Shown: piece after piece, positions 44,100 to 52,967 of the stretch
Numbering within the stretch: position 1 is the first letter of the stretch
Layout of the letters: each line of letters opens with the position of its first letter
Source: SpSt-1165 sp964391725
GTDB lineage: Bacteria > Chloroflexota > Anaerolineae > Anaerolineales > Anaerolineaceae
DNA length: 64,000 bases
Assembly (NCBI GenBank): GCA_964391725.1
Contig: CAYMNB010000009.1
Coordinates: 12,413 to 76,412 of the forward strand
Direction of reading: 5' to 3'
Program-made: the position numbers and the translations under genes
Notes under the pieces: generated by a model
Told to the model about the DNA's origin: nothing
Seen by the model: the letters and a program-made list of their open reading frames with translations, nothing else
The model's database searches: none

Positions 44100-46196
44100 A
44101 TGCGTAAATCAATTTTACTAATTAACCTGTTGTTGGTGTTGGCGCTGCTTTTCGCTGCCTGCACCACAACCGAAGAAACCCCCGAAGTGGTGGATGAAGG
44201 CGCGCCAGTGGTGGAGGAAGAAGCTGCTGCTGATGATGAAGCAGCTGCAGATGATGAAGAACTTGCAGTGGATGAAGTCGAAGAGGTTATCGTTGAAGAA
44301 GAGGTGGTTGTTCCCGCCAAATTCAACGAAGCCCCCATGCTGGCGGAAAAAGTCGCTGCCGGTGAACTGCCTCCTGTCGAAGAACGTCTGCCTTTGAACC
44401 CGATGGTGGTGACCCCCGCTGATCAGATCGGTACCTATGGCGGCGATCTGCGCTACGGCTTTACCGGCGGCCCCACCTGGGGTGGCATGCTGTATATCGC
44501 CCAGTGGGAACACCCGGTGACCTGGAAGTATGACTTCAGCGATTTCGAACCGAATATTATCGAATCATGGGAAGTTAATGCCGAAGCCACCGAGTATATC
44601 TGGTATTTGCGCGAAGGCCTCAAGTGGTCCAACGGCGATCCTTACACCGCTGACGACATCACCTTCATGGTCAACGACTTCCTGTTCAATGTGGAAATCT
44701 TCCCTCCAGCTGGCGGAGGCGCTGACTGGCTGCCCAATGAGCTGCGTGAAGGTCTTATTGTAGAGGCGATAGATGACTATACCGTCAGATTCATTTTCCC
44801 GGCGCCGTATGGTACCTTCATGCTCAACCTGGCACCCTGGGCTGGTCGTTATTTCGGACAGTATCCTGCCAATTACCTGAAACAGTTCCATGCTGACTAC
44901 AATCCCGATGTCGATGACCTGGTAGCTGCGGATGATGCTGTAGAGGACTGGGTAGGACTGTTCTTGAGCAAGGCTCCTGCCACCTGGGGTGATCCGGACT
45001 ACTTCTTCAATTATCCTGAACTGCCCTCGTTGGGTCCCTGGATCGTCACCCAACCGGTAGGCGCTGGCACCACCCTGATCATGGAGCGCAACCCCTACTA
45101 CTGGAAAGTGGACACCGAAGGCAATCAACTGCCCTATATCGATCGTGTGGTCGCCACCCTCTATCAGAGTGATGAGGCGCGCACCTTCGCCATGTTGAAC
45201 GGTGACCTGGACTTCATTAAAGACGCCGGCGATTCCAACCGCGAACTGTATTTTGACGCGGTGGATGATGGCAAACCCTTGAAAATTTTGCTTGCCGATT
45301 ATGACATGGGCAACATGCAGTCCATTCACTTCAACCGGACCACCAAAGATCCGGTCGTAAATGAGATCTTCAATAATATGGACTTCCTCATCGGCATGAG
45401 CCACGCCATCAACCGTGATGAGATCATCGAAGTGGTGTTCAAAGGCCAGGGCAAACCCGCCCAGGTCTGCCCGGTGGAATCCTCTCCGCTGTATGTGGAG
45501 CGTCTGTGCAACCAGTATCTGGAATTTGATATTGACCTCGCCAACGAATACCTTGACAAGGTCTTGCCTGACAAAGATGCCCAGGGTTATCGCCTGCGCC
45601 CCGATGGCGTACGCTTCAACCCGATATTCACCATCACTAACGACTCTAACGAAGGCCAGCACTGGGTGCAGGTGGGTGAAATCTTGATCGAGCACTGGAA
45701 GAGAGTGGGCGTCGAAGTTCTGCTCAATTCCGTTGGTGATGCGATCATGAACGAACAGCGTGAAGCCAACGAGGTTGAGATCTTTATGTGGCACGGTGGT
45801 GAGGGCGGCTCGGGTATGACCGCCATCATCGACAACCGCTGGCATGTGCCCGGCTCGCACTTCGGTATTTTCGGCAATGGCTGGACCCGCTGGTATGCCA
45901 CCTATCTTGGCGAACTGGACGAAGATGCCGTGGAACCGCCGGATTACGTGGAAGATATCCGCGCAATGTATCGTGAGGCGATCGCCCAACCGACCACCGA
46001 AGGCCAGGTTGCGATCATGCGTGAGATTTTGGAATTGTCCGCGGACTATTTCTGGACGATGGGTATCTCCCGTGCCGGCAATACCATCCAGCCGATCAGC
46101 TCACGCCTGGGCAATGTGCCTGAGAATTTCTTCAAAGGCTGGCTGCAAGGCTTTGACAAGATCCTGCGCCCCGAACAGTGGTACATCATTCAATAA
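44100..46196 (+). CDS. ABC transporter substrate-binding lipoprotein, peptide/oligosaccharide type (SBP_bac_5)
   Basis: A 698-residue extracytoplasmic binding protein of the DppA/OppA type. A signal peptide ends in lipobox LFAAC (Cys21). A very acidic linker of Glu/Asp/Ala (28-70) follows, then the large two-lobed domain. It is longer than typical OppA (about 540), as seen in carbohydrate-binding members. In Thermotoga such transporters import beta-glucan and mannan oligosaccharides, and the glycoside hydrolase neighbours suggest the same here. GGAGGAG lies before the start. It heads a binding protein-permease-permease-ATPase-ATPase set. Confidence 0.9.
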   Translation: MRKSILLINLLLVLALLFAACTTTEETPEVVDEGAPVVEEEAAADDEAAADDEELAVDEVEEVIVEEEVVVPAKFNEAPMLAEKVAAGELPPVEERLPLNPMVVTPADQIGTYGGDLRYGFTGGPTWGGMLYIAQWEHPVTWKYDFSDFEPNIIESWEVNAEATEYIWYLREGLKWSNGDPYTADDITFMVNDFLFNVEIFPPAGGGADWLPNELREGLIVEAIDDYTVRFIFPAPYGTFMLNLAPWAGRYFGQYPANYLKQFHADYNPDVDDLVAADDAVEDWVGLFLSKAPATWGDPDYFFNYPELPSLGPWIVTQPVGAGTTLIMERNPYYWKVDTEGNQLPYIDRVVATLYQSDEARTFAMLNGDLDFIKDAGDSNRELYFDAVDDGKPLKILLADYDMGNMQSIHFNRTTKDPVVNEIFNNMDFLIGMSHAINRDEIIEVVFKGQGKPAQVCPVESSPLYVERLCNQYLEFDIDLANEYLDKVLPDKDAQGYRLRPDGVRFNPIFTITNDSNEGQHWVQVGEILIEHWKRVGVEVLLNSVGDAIMNEQREANEVEIFMWHGGEGGSGMTAIIDNRWHVPGSHFGIFGNGWTRWYATYLGELDEDAVEPPDYVEDIRAMYREAIAQPTTEGQVAIMREILELSADYFWTMGISRAGNTIQPISSRLGNVPENFFKGWLQGFDKILRPEQWYIIQ

Positions 46197-46230
46197 TCGC
46201 GCAGGGTTCTATTCACTCATAACCACAAAA

Positions 46231-46260
46231 TGGTAACCGGCGGTCATCCGCCGGTTACCA
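46231..46260 (+). terminator. Hairpin between binding-protein and permease genes
   Basis: A perfect 13-bp stem (TGGTAACCGGCGG with CCGCCGGTTACCA) and a TCAT loop, 34 nt after the binding-protein stop. No T-tract. Probably limits read-through or protects the 3' end, giving excess binding protein. Confidence 0.6.
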
Positions 46261-46387
46261 TCAGAAGCCCATTAATTTCAAGGAATGGGTTTAGGTCCAA
46301 AAGCTCCACTCGACGACTCAATAGATATCATGCAAGTTTTCGGGCCGAAACCTTTCCTCAAGAAATTGAATTCAGGAGATAGATACT

Positions 46388-47374
46388 ATGTGGAAATATT
46401 TGCTGCGCCGTTCGCTTTACGCCATTTTCACTGTATGGGTAATTTCTATTTTGGCGTTTGCTGTAATCCAGTTGCCGCCGGGCGATTATGTCACCGACCT
46501 GGTCAACCAGCTGCGCTCACAAGCCGGCGAAGTATCGCCGGAATGGGAAGCCCGCATGCGCGCGATGTATGGGTTTGACGACCCCTTCATCGTGCAGTAC
46601 TGGAAATGGATTCGCAACATCATTTTTCGGGGAGAATTTGGCTACTCTTTCTTCTACCGGCGGGATGCGGGTGAACTGATCGTTGAGCGCTTGCCGATGT
46701 CGTTCGCGATCTCTTTTGCTTCGTTGTTATTCGTATGGGCGGTGGCGCTGCCAATCGGTTTTTATTCGGCGGTCAGGCGTTATTCGCTGGTGGATTATGT
46801 CGCTTCGTTTATCGGCTTTTTTGGCATGTCGATCCCCAATTTCTTGTTGGCGCTGATGGTGCTATTCTTTACCTACAAATACATGGGCGGGGCGGTGATC
46901 GGTTTGTTCTCAGAAGAATACGCCAACGCGCCCTGGTCGTGGGGAAAATTCTGGAACTTATTGAGCAATATCTGGGTACCGATGATCATCATTGGTATCG
47001 GCAGCACCGCTGGTCTGATTCGCACCATGCGCGCCAACCTGCTGGATGAACTCAACAAACCTTATGTGGAAACAGCGCGGGCAAAAGGGTTGAGCGAGGC
47101 GAGGTTGTTGATCAAATATCCGCTGCGGCATGCTCTCAACCCATTCATCAGCACCATCGGCTGGATGCTGCCGGGGCTGGTGTCCGGTGAAACTATTGTA
47201 TCGATGGTCTTGAACCTGCCGACATCCGGGCCGGTATTATTCAATGCCCTGATACGGCAAGACCAATATGTGGCAGCAGGCTTCATTTTGATGCTGAGCA
47301 CCCTGACTGTTATCGGTACTTTCATTTCAGACGTTGCGTTGGCGTGGGTTGACCCACGCATCAGGCTACAGTAG
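46388..47374 (+). CDS. ABC transporter permease, DppB/OppB type
   Basis: A 328-residue inner-membrane permease with six predicted helices, starting MWKYLLRRSLYAIFTVWVIS. The EAA-type loop (ETARAKGLSEARLLIKYPLRHA) is close to residue 225 and contacts the ATPases. Conserved PGLVSGETIVSMVLNLP follows. It belongs to the importer begun by the binding protein at 44100 and pairs with the next permease, 14 nt away. Carbohydrate rather than peptide transport is inferred from the neighbourhood. Confidence 0.93.
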   Translation: MWKYLLRRSLYAIFTVWVISILAFAVIQLPPGDYVTDLVNQLRSQAGEVSPEWEARMRAMYGFDDPFIVQYWKWIRNIIFRGEFGYSFFYRRDAGELIVERLPMSFAISFASLLFVWAVALPIGFYSAVRRYSLVDYVASFIGFFGMSIPNFLLALMVLFFTYKYMGGAVIGLFSEEYANAPWSWGKFWNLLSNIWVPMIIIGIGSTAGLIRTMRANLLDELNKPYVETARAKGLSEARLLIKYPLRHALNPFISTIGWMLPGLVSGETIVSMVLNLPTSGPVLFNALIRQDQYVAAGFILMLSTLTVIGTFISDVALAWVDPRIRLQ

Positions 47375-47388
47375 GCGAGGGAGACAAC

Positions 47389-48522
47389 ATGGATAACTAC
47401 GATATGACCCCCATTTCAACAACAGGTTCCATTGTAGGAGAAGATTCACTCGGCCTGGAGGTGGCTTCACAATGGAAACTCATGTGGTGGAAATTCCGCA
47501 AGCACAAACTGGCAATGGTCAGCGGTGGATTGGTGATTTTCTTTTACATCGTGGCCCTGTTCTGCGAATTCTTTGCCCCGAATGTGCCCACCACATACCT
47601 CGATATTTACGCGACGGCACCGCCGCAGCCGATTCGTTTGTTCTATAACGGCAAATGGATGCCGCATGTACTGGGCTTGAAGTTTGACCGCGATCCCATC
47701 TCGCTGCGCAAGACATGGGTGACAGATACGGAGGATGTGGTGCCGATTGGCTTTTTGGTGCGCGGTGATCCCTACCGGCTGTGGGGGTTAATCCCCTCTG
47801 ACATTCACCTGTTCGGCTCAAAGGAGCCAGATGCACCCTTCTACCTCTTAGGGGCTGACATGATCGGACGAGATGTGTTCAGCCGGGTGATTTACAGCAG
47901 CCGCATTTCATTAACCGTCGGCCTGGTGGGCATGGTGATTGCCTTGACTATCGGTATTCTACTGGGCGGTATCTCCGGCCTGGTGGGAGGAGCACTGGAC
48001 AATATCATCCAACGCATTATTGAAATCTTAATGTCTATCCCCACCTTGCCGGTGTGGCTGGCGCTGGCGGCGGTGGTGCCGATTCATTGGCCGGCGCTGC
48101 GCGTGTATTTCATGATCTCCATTATCTTATCGCTGGTGAGTTGGACAGGCATGGCGCGTGTGGTGCGTTCCAAATTCCTGGCGCTGCGTGAGGAAGACTT
48201 TGTACGCGCCGCTATTTTGGACGGCTGCAGCCAGGTACGCTTGATTCTCAAGCATATGCTGCCCTCCTTTATGAGCCACATTATCGCTTCGGTCACCTTG
48301 TGGATTCCGGGTTTGATCCTGGGTGAAACCGCCCTGAGTTTCCTGGGGTTGGGCTTGCGCCCGCCAGTGGTCAGCTGGGGTGTGATGCTGCAGGATTCGC
48401 AGAAGGTGGCGGTGATTGCGCGTTATCCATGGTTATTGGCACCGGGTGCGGCTGTATTTTTGGTGGTATTGGCATTGAACTTCTTGGGCGATGGCTTGCG
48501 TGACGCCGCAGATCCCTACTAA
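47389..48522 (+). CDS. ABC transporter permease, DppC/OppC type
   Basis: A 377-residue permease. The first helix is at about 42-62. A loop of about 95 residues follows before LLGADMIGRDVFSRVIYSSR, longer than in DppC (about 300 residues in all) but seen in carbohydrate-type members. The EAA-type loop lies near residue 260 (REEDFVRAAILDGCS), and GETALSFLGLGLRPPVVSWG ends the conserved part. It overlaps nothing. The next gene starts 13 nt after its stop. Confidence 0.93.
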   Translation: MDNYDMTPISTTGSIVGEDSLGLEVASQWKLMWWKFRKHKLAMVSGGLVIFFYIVALFCEFFAPNVPTTYLDIYATAPPQPIRLFYNGKWMPHVLGLKFDRDPISLRKTWVTDTEDVVPIGFLVRGDPYRLWGLIPSDIHLFGSKEPDAPFYLLGADMIGRDVFSRVIYSSRISLTVGLVGMVIALTIGILLGGISGLVGGALDNIIQRIIEILMSIPTLPVWLALAAVVPIHWPALRVYFMISIILSLVSWTGMARVVRSKFLALREEDFVRAAILDGCSQVRLILKHMLPSFMSHIIASVTLWIPGLILGETALSFLGLGLRPPVVSWGVMLQDSQKVAVIARYPWLLAPGAAVFLVVLALNFLGDGLRDAADPY

Positions 48523-48535
48523 GGAGAAAGTACGC

Positions 48536-49555
48536 ATGACAGAAATCAGAAAAATTCTCGATGTAAAAGACTTAAGAGTACATTTCTTCACCGATGAAGG
48601 TGTGGTCAAAGCCATTGACGGGGTAGATATGTTTGTGGAGAGCGGCAAAACGCTGTGCCTGGTGGGGGAGAGCGGTTGCGGCAAATCGGTAACCTGCCGT
48701 GCCTTTCTGGGCATTGTACAGCCGCCGGGAAAAATTGTTTCCGGTGATATCCTCTTCTATCACAATGATGAGGTGATCAACATCGCCAAACTGCCGCCTA
48801 AGGGCAAAAAGGTGCGCTCGATCCGCGGTAAAGAGATCTCCATGATTTTCCAGGAGCCGATGACCTCGCTCAGCCCGATGTACACGGTGGGCAACCAGAT
48901 TATTGAAAATATCACCTTACATACGGAGCTTTCAAAAGAAGAAGCCAGAGAAAGGGCGATTCATTTGCTTGATCAGGTGAAAATCCCCAATCCGGGCAGG
49001 CTGGTGGATGAATATCCCTTCCGTTTAAGTGGCGGTATGCGCCAGAGAGCGATGATCGCCATGGCGCTTTCCTGCAACCCTAACATGCTGATCGCAGATG
49101 AGCCCACCACGGCGCTGGATGTGACCACACAGGCGCAGATACTGGATTTGATGCTGGCTCTCCAGGATGAATATGGCATGGCGCTGCTGTTCATAACCCA
49201 TGACCTGGGGGTGGTAGCGGAGATCGCAGATGAGGTGGCAGTCATGTACCTGGGCAAGATTGTGGAACGGGCGGATGCCGACACGGTATTCAACAGTCCC
49301 AAACATCCTTACACCCAGGCATTGCTGCGCTCGATTCCCAAGATCGCCATGAAGCGCGAAGAACTCGACCCGATTAAAGGCATGGTACCCAATCCTTTCC
49401 GGCGGCCGGATGGTTGCAATTTCAACCCGCGCTGTCCCTATGCCATGAATGTATGCCGCGAACGGGTGCCGGGTATCTCTCACGTTGATGCAAATCACAC
49501 GGTGTCATGCTGGCTTTATGAGCAGGATGCGGTAGAAGAAAAGGCAGGTGCTTAA
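48536..49555 (+). CDS. ABC transporter ATP-binding protein, DppD/OppD type
   Basis: A 339-residue ATPase. Walker A GESGCGKS, Q-loop MIFQEPMTSLSP, signature LSGGMRQR, Walker B LIADEPTTALDV and switch His in FITHDLGVV are intact. The C-terminal oligopeptide/dipeptide transporter domain has the Cys motif (CNFNPRCPYAMNVC) that may bind an iron-sulfur cluster in this family. I start at 48536, where AAGGAG lies 9 nt upstream, rather than at the open frame's beginning. Confidence 0.94.
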   Translation: MTEIRKILDVKDLRVHFFTDEGVVKAIDGVDMFVESGKTLCLVGESGCGKSVTCRAFLGIVQPPGKIVSGDILFYHNDEVINIAKLPPKGKKVRSIRGKEISMIFQEPMTSLSPMYTVGNQIIENITLHTELSKEEARERAIHLLDQVKIPNPGRLVDEYPFRLSGGMRQRAMIAMALSCNPNMLIADEPTTALDVTTQAQILDLMLALQDEYGMALLFITHDLGVVAEIADEVAVMYLGKIVERADADTVFNSPKHPYTQALLRSIPKIAMKREELDPIKGMVPNPFRRPDGCNFNPRCPYAMNVCRERVPGISHVDANHTVSCWLYEQDAVEEKAGA

Positions 49556-49556
49556 G

Positions 49557-50627
49557 ATGAGTGAACGCAAAAACACGAATGAAATCTATACTCCACTGGC
49601 GATGCGTGATGCTGACACCCTGCTGGAAGTGAACAACCTGAAGATGCACTTTCCGATCACCGAAGGCCTGGTGGCGCGCGTCAAGGGTTACAACCGCGCG
49701 GTGGATGATGTCAGTTTTCACATCAAAAAAGGGGAAACCCTGGGTCTGGTGGGCGAAAGCGGCTGCGGGAAAACCACCGTGGGGCGCTGTATTGTGCGTT
49801 CCTATCAACCCACTGACGGACAGATCCTGTATCACAATACAGTTGACGAGATCGTGGACCTGGCCGCTTTGGACAGAAAAGAAGTCAAGCCGTATCGCAA
49901 AGATGTGCGCATGATCTTTCAGGATCCTTATTCTTCACTGAACCCGCGCATGACCGTCTTTGAGGTGATCAGCGAGGTGCTCAAGGTCAACAAACTGGCA
50001 AACCAGTCAGAGATGGAAGACAAGGTAGAGTATATATTGCAGCGGGTGGGTTTACGTCCTGAATATATCAAGCGTTATCCGCATGCCTTCAGCGGTGGTG
50101 AACGTCAGCGTATCGGTATCGCCCGCGCGTTGATCACCAACCCATCGTTGGTGGTGTGTGATGAGGCAGTTTCGGCGCTGGATGTGTCAATCCGTGCGCA
50201 GATTCTCAACCTGCTGGAAGCGCTGCAGAATGATTTCCAACTGACCTACCTGTTCATTTCGCATGACCTGAGCGTTATTCGCCATATTTGCAACCGAGTG
50301 GTGGTCATGTACGTGGGCAAGGTGGTGGAAATTGCTTCAGGGCTTGATATTTATACAGACCCAAAACATCCATACACCGAAGCGTTGATGTCGGCGGTGC
50401 CGGTTTCGAATCCACGCGCGCGCAATAAAGGCACCCGCATCCATCTGGCGGGTGAGGTGGCGGATCCTTCGAACCCGCCATCGGGGTGTTACTTCCACCC
50501 GCGCTGCCGTTATGCGCAAGAGATCTGCAGCCAGGAGGCACCACTGTTGCGTGATCTGGGCGGAGAGCATTGTGTAGCCTGTCATTTTGCGGAGGAGTTA
50601 GACCTGGTGGGTGTGCGTATGGTGTAA
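49557..50627 (+). CDS. ABC transporter ATP-binding protein, DppF/OppF type
   Basis: A 356-residue ATPase partner of the previous gene. Walker A GESGCGKTT, Q-loop MIFQDPYSSLNP, signature FSGGERQR, Walker B VVCDEAVSALDV and switch His in FISHDLSVI are all present. DEAVSALD instead of DEPTSALD is common in DppF. The C-terminal Cys motif CYFHPRCRYAQEIC is retained. The start ATG follows the previous stop by one base. It is the last gene of the importer, followed by 135 nt before the GH5 gene. Confidence 0.94.
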   Translation: MSERKNTNEIYTPLAMRDADTLLEVNNLKMHFPITEGLVARVKGYNRAVDDVSFHIKKGETLGLVGESGCGKTTVGRCIVRSYQPTDGQILYHNTVDEIVDLAALDRKEVKPYRKDVRMIFQDPYSSLNPRMTVFEVISEVLKVNKLANQSEMEDKVEYILQRVGLRPEYIKRYPHAFSGGERQRIGIARALITNPSLVVCDEAVSALDVSIRAQILNLLEALQNDFQLTYLFISHDLSVIRHICNRVVVMYVGKVVEIASGLDIYTDPKHPYTEALMSAVPVSNPRARNKGTRIHLAGEVADPSNPPSGCYFHPRCRYAQEICSQEAPLLRDLGGEHCVACHFAEELDLVGVRMV

Positions 50628-50659
50628 GGGGCTGGTGCTTCATTACCCCCTGCACGGTT

Positions 50660-50670
50660 TTCAACTTGAA
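50660..50670 (+). promoter_or_regulatory. Inverted repeat upstream of the GH5 gene
   Basis: TTCAACTTGAA has 5-bp arms TTCAA/TTGAA around C. It shares AACTTG with the lacI2 operator core, but the arms are in opposite order. It may be a weak site of the LacI pair, or chance. Confidence 0.2.
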
Positions 50671-50762
50671 CATTCACATTTTTTCATTGGGGGTCTGGCC
50701 TGATCTTGCGATGTTTGCAGATTGGGTTGGTGAAAAAGCTTGGAATAGGATTGAGTAGCAGT

Positions 50763-51962
50763 ATGCCGAAAACTACTTTTGTATGGTTTGGTATCTTCTT
50801 GATTGCTTTGCTGGTGTTATTAAACTGCAAGGCTCAGGATGAAGTCGGTGAAACGGCGGTGGTACCCGGCAGTGGTGAACTGGCTGCCACCGCCACCCCG
50901 ACGGTAATCGCAACCAAAACAAACACGGCAACCCTGACCAAGACCCTGTGGCCTTCACGCACGCCTACCATCGTCTTCACGCCGACCGTGACCCATACTC
51001 CGCCGAACACACTGACACCGCGCCCGCCGTTCCCGGGGGCTGACCTGCCGCCGTTCAGGGTGGGGGGCCGCTTTTTGTATGACGGCTGCGGTGAACAAGT
51101 GGTGTTGCGCGGGGTCAACAAGATGGTGATCTGGACTGATCGTGACGGTGATCCTGCCTTTCGGGAGATCGCCAAAACCGGCGCCAATGCCGTGCGGGTG
51201 GTGTGGCTGACTGAAGGTACGGCGGAAGAATTGGATATCGTGTTGCAAAATGCCATCAATAACCAATTGATTCCCATGGTGGACCTGCACGGGGCGATCG
51301 GTAATTGGAAGATGCTGCCTGAACTGGTGGATTATTGGGTGCGCCCTGACATCGTTGAGGTGCTGCAGCGCTATGAAGCCTTTGTCATCGTCAATATCGC
51401 CAACGAAATCGCTTCCAACATCCGCAGCGCTGACCAGATCGCAGGCTACACGGATGCCATTCTGACCATGCGAGAAGCCGGTTTGCGTATGCCGTTGGTC
51501 ATTGATGCGTCTTTTCTGGGCAAGGGTATCCAACATTTGGACCCGATCTGGGAGCCGCTGCTGGCGGTGGATCCCCTGCATAATCTGATGTTCTCCGTGC
51601 ATACCTACTGGACCCTGAAAGCCGGGTATAACGAGGAAACGATCACATCCAAGATCGTTCACGCCGTTGACCTGGGCATGCCGCTGATGATCGGTGAGTT
51701 CGGCAATCAATGGTCAAATGACCCTGATGAAGTGATTTTGTATCAACATATTATGGCTCTGTCACAAGAATATCAGATCGGTTATTTCCCGTGGTCGTGG
51801 GGGCCGGGCAACCGTCCGCAGGTGTTTCTTGACATGACCGAAGACGGGATGTTTGACACCCTGCAAGGGTGGGGTTTGGAGGTTGCCATCACCGACCCAA
51901 ACAGTATAATGAATACTTCTGTGCGTCCTTATTCCATAATTCACGGTGTATGTGCACCATAA
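50763..51962 (+). CDS. GH5-type endo-beta-glycanase lipoprotein (probable mannanase or glucanase)
   Basis: A 399-residue enzyme. Signal peptide with lipobox LLLNC (Cys22) and a Thr/Pro linker (45-92) put the catalytic domain outside the membrane. The TIM barrel (100-395) has clan A landmarks: the acid/base in VNIANEIAS (Glu215) and the nucleophile in MIGEFGNQW (Glu312), plus a FLYDGCGEQVVLRGVNK start. The pattern resembles bacterial GH5 mannanases, but cellulase cannot be excluded. I start at 50763. The open frame begins earlier at 50706. It follows the importer by 135 nt and precedes GH130 by 12 nt. Confidence 0.78.
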   Translation: MPKTTFVWFGIFLIALLVLLNCKAQDEVGETAVVPGSGELAATATPTVIATKTNTATLTKTLWPSRTPTIVFTPTVTHTPPNTLTPRPPFPGADLPPFRVGGRFLYDGCGEQVVLRGVNKMVIWTDRDGDPAFREIAKTGANAVRVVWLTEGTAEELDIVLQNAINNQLIPMVDLHGAIGNWKMLPELVDYWVRPDIVEVLQRYEAFVIVNIANEIASNIRSADQIAGYTDAILTMREAGLRMPLVIDASFLGKGIQHLDPIWEPLLAVDPLHNLMFSVHTYWTLKAGYNEETITSKIVHAVDLGMPLMIGEFGNQWSNDPDEVILYQHIMALSQEYQIGYFPWSWGPGNRPQVFLDMTEDGMFDTLQGWGLEVAITDPNSIMNTSVRPYSIIHGVCAP

Positions 51963-51974
51963 AAAGGAGAAAAA

Positions 51975-52961
51975 ATGAGTGTTAAATTGTTGAACAGCAG
52001 TCCGGTTGCCAACCTTCCCTGGGAAGATCGCCCAGCAGGATGCAGTGATGTGTTATGGCGCTACAGCCAAAACCCCGTCATCCCGCGCAGCCCTTTTCCA
52101 CATGCTAACAGCACTTTCAACAGCGCAGTGATTGCCCACGAGGGGGCGTATGTGGGTGTATTCCGTATTGATGACACATCGCGCAAGATGGACATCTTCT
52201 TCGGGAAAAGCCCGGATGGATTGAGTTGGGATATTACCCCTGAGCCTATTAAAATGAAGTGTGACGATGAAGAGATCGGCACAGTCCTTTACCGCTATGA
52301 TCCACGGCTGTGCTGGCTCGAAGACCGCTATTGGGTAACCTGGTGCAATGGTTATCACGGCCCCACCATCGGTGTGGCGTATACCTATGATTTCAAGGAA
52401 TTTGTGCAAATCGAAAATGCGTATCTGCCATTCAATCGCAATGGCGTGTTGTTCCCGCGCAAGATCAACGGCAAGTACATGATGTTGAGCCGCCCCAGCG
52501 ACAACGGCCACACCCCATTTGGTGAGATTTATATCAGCCAGAGCCCGGATATGGTGCATTGGGGCGCTCATCGCTGGGTGATGTCCGGCAGCGGGCTGCC
52601 GTGGGCAAGCACCAAGGTCGGCGCCGGACCGATTCCGATCGAAACCAGCGAAGGCTGGCTGATGATCTTCCATGGCGTACTGACCTCGTGTAACGGCTTT
52701 GTCTACAGCACCGGGGCAGCCTTGCTCGATTTGGAACAGCCCTGGAAGGTGAAAGCGGTTGCCAAACCTTATATCCTCAATCCGCGCGAACAGTATGAGA
52801 ACGTGGGCGATGTACCCAATGTCGTTTTCCCTTGTGCAGCGGTGGTGGATGGTGACACCGGCAGAATCGCCTTGTATTATGGCGGTGCTGACACTGTGAC
52901 AGCGCTGGCGTTTGGTTATGTGGACGAGTTGGTGGAATTTGTGAAAGCCAACGCACTGTAA
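51975..52961 (+). CDS. GH130 beta-mannoside phosphorylase-like enzyme
   Basis: A 328-residue five-bladed propeller of family GH130, which phosphorolyses beta-mannosides to mannose 1-phosphate (some members are hydrolases). Family blocks: VFRIDDTSRKMDIFFG, YDPRLCWLEDRYWVTWCNG, FNRNGVLFPRKINGKYMMLSRPSD and WASTKVGAGPIPI. No signal peptide, so cytoplasmic. It sits between GH5 and GH44 genes with good AAAGGAGA before the ATG. With a surface mannanase next door, a manno-oligosaccharide branch is likely, though the phosphorylase/hydrolase subfamily is not resolved. Confidence 0.85.
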   Translation: MSVKLLNSSPVANLPWEDRPAGCSDVLWRYSQNPVIPRSPFPHANSTFNSAVIAHEGAYVGVFRIDDTSRKMDIFFGKSPDGLSWDITPEPIKMKCDDEEIGTVLYRYDPRLCWLEDRYWVTWCNGYHGPTIGVAYTYDFKEFVQIENAYLPFNRNGVLFPRKINGKYMMLSRPSDNGHTPFGEIYISQSPDMVHWGAHRWVMSGSGLPWASTKVGAGPIPIETSEGWLMIFHGVLTSCNGFVYSTGAALLDLEQPWKVKAVAKPYILNPREQYENVGDVPNVVFPCAAVVDGDTGRIALYYGGADTVTALAFGYVDELVEFVKANAL

Positions 52962-52967
52962 GAATAA

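Noticed and set aside
44565..45989. 474-codon minus-strand frame
   Set aside because: It lies fully opposite the substrate-binding protein gene, whose frame has clear lipobox and family features.
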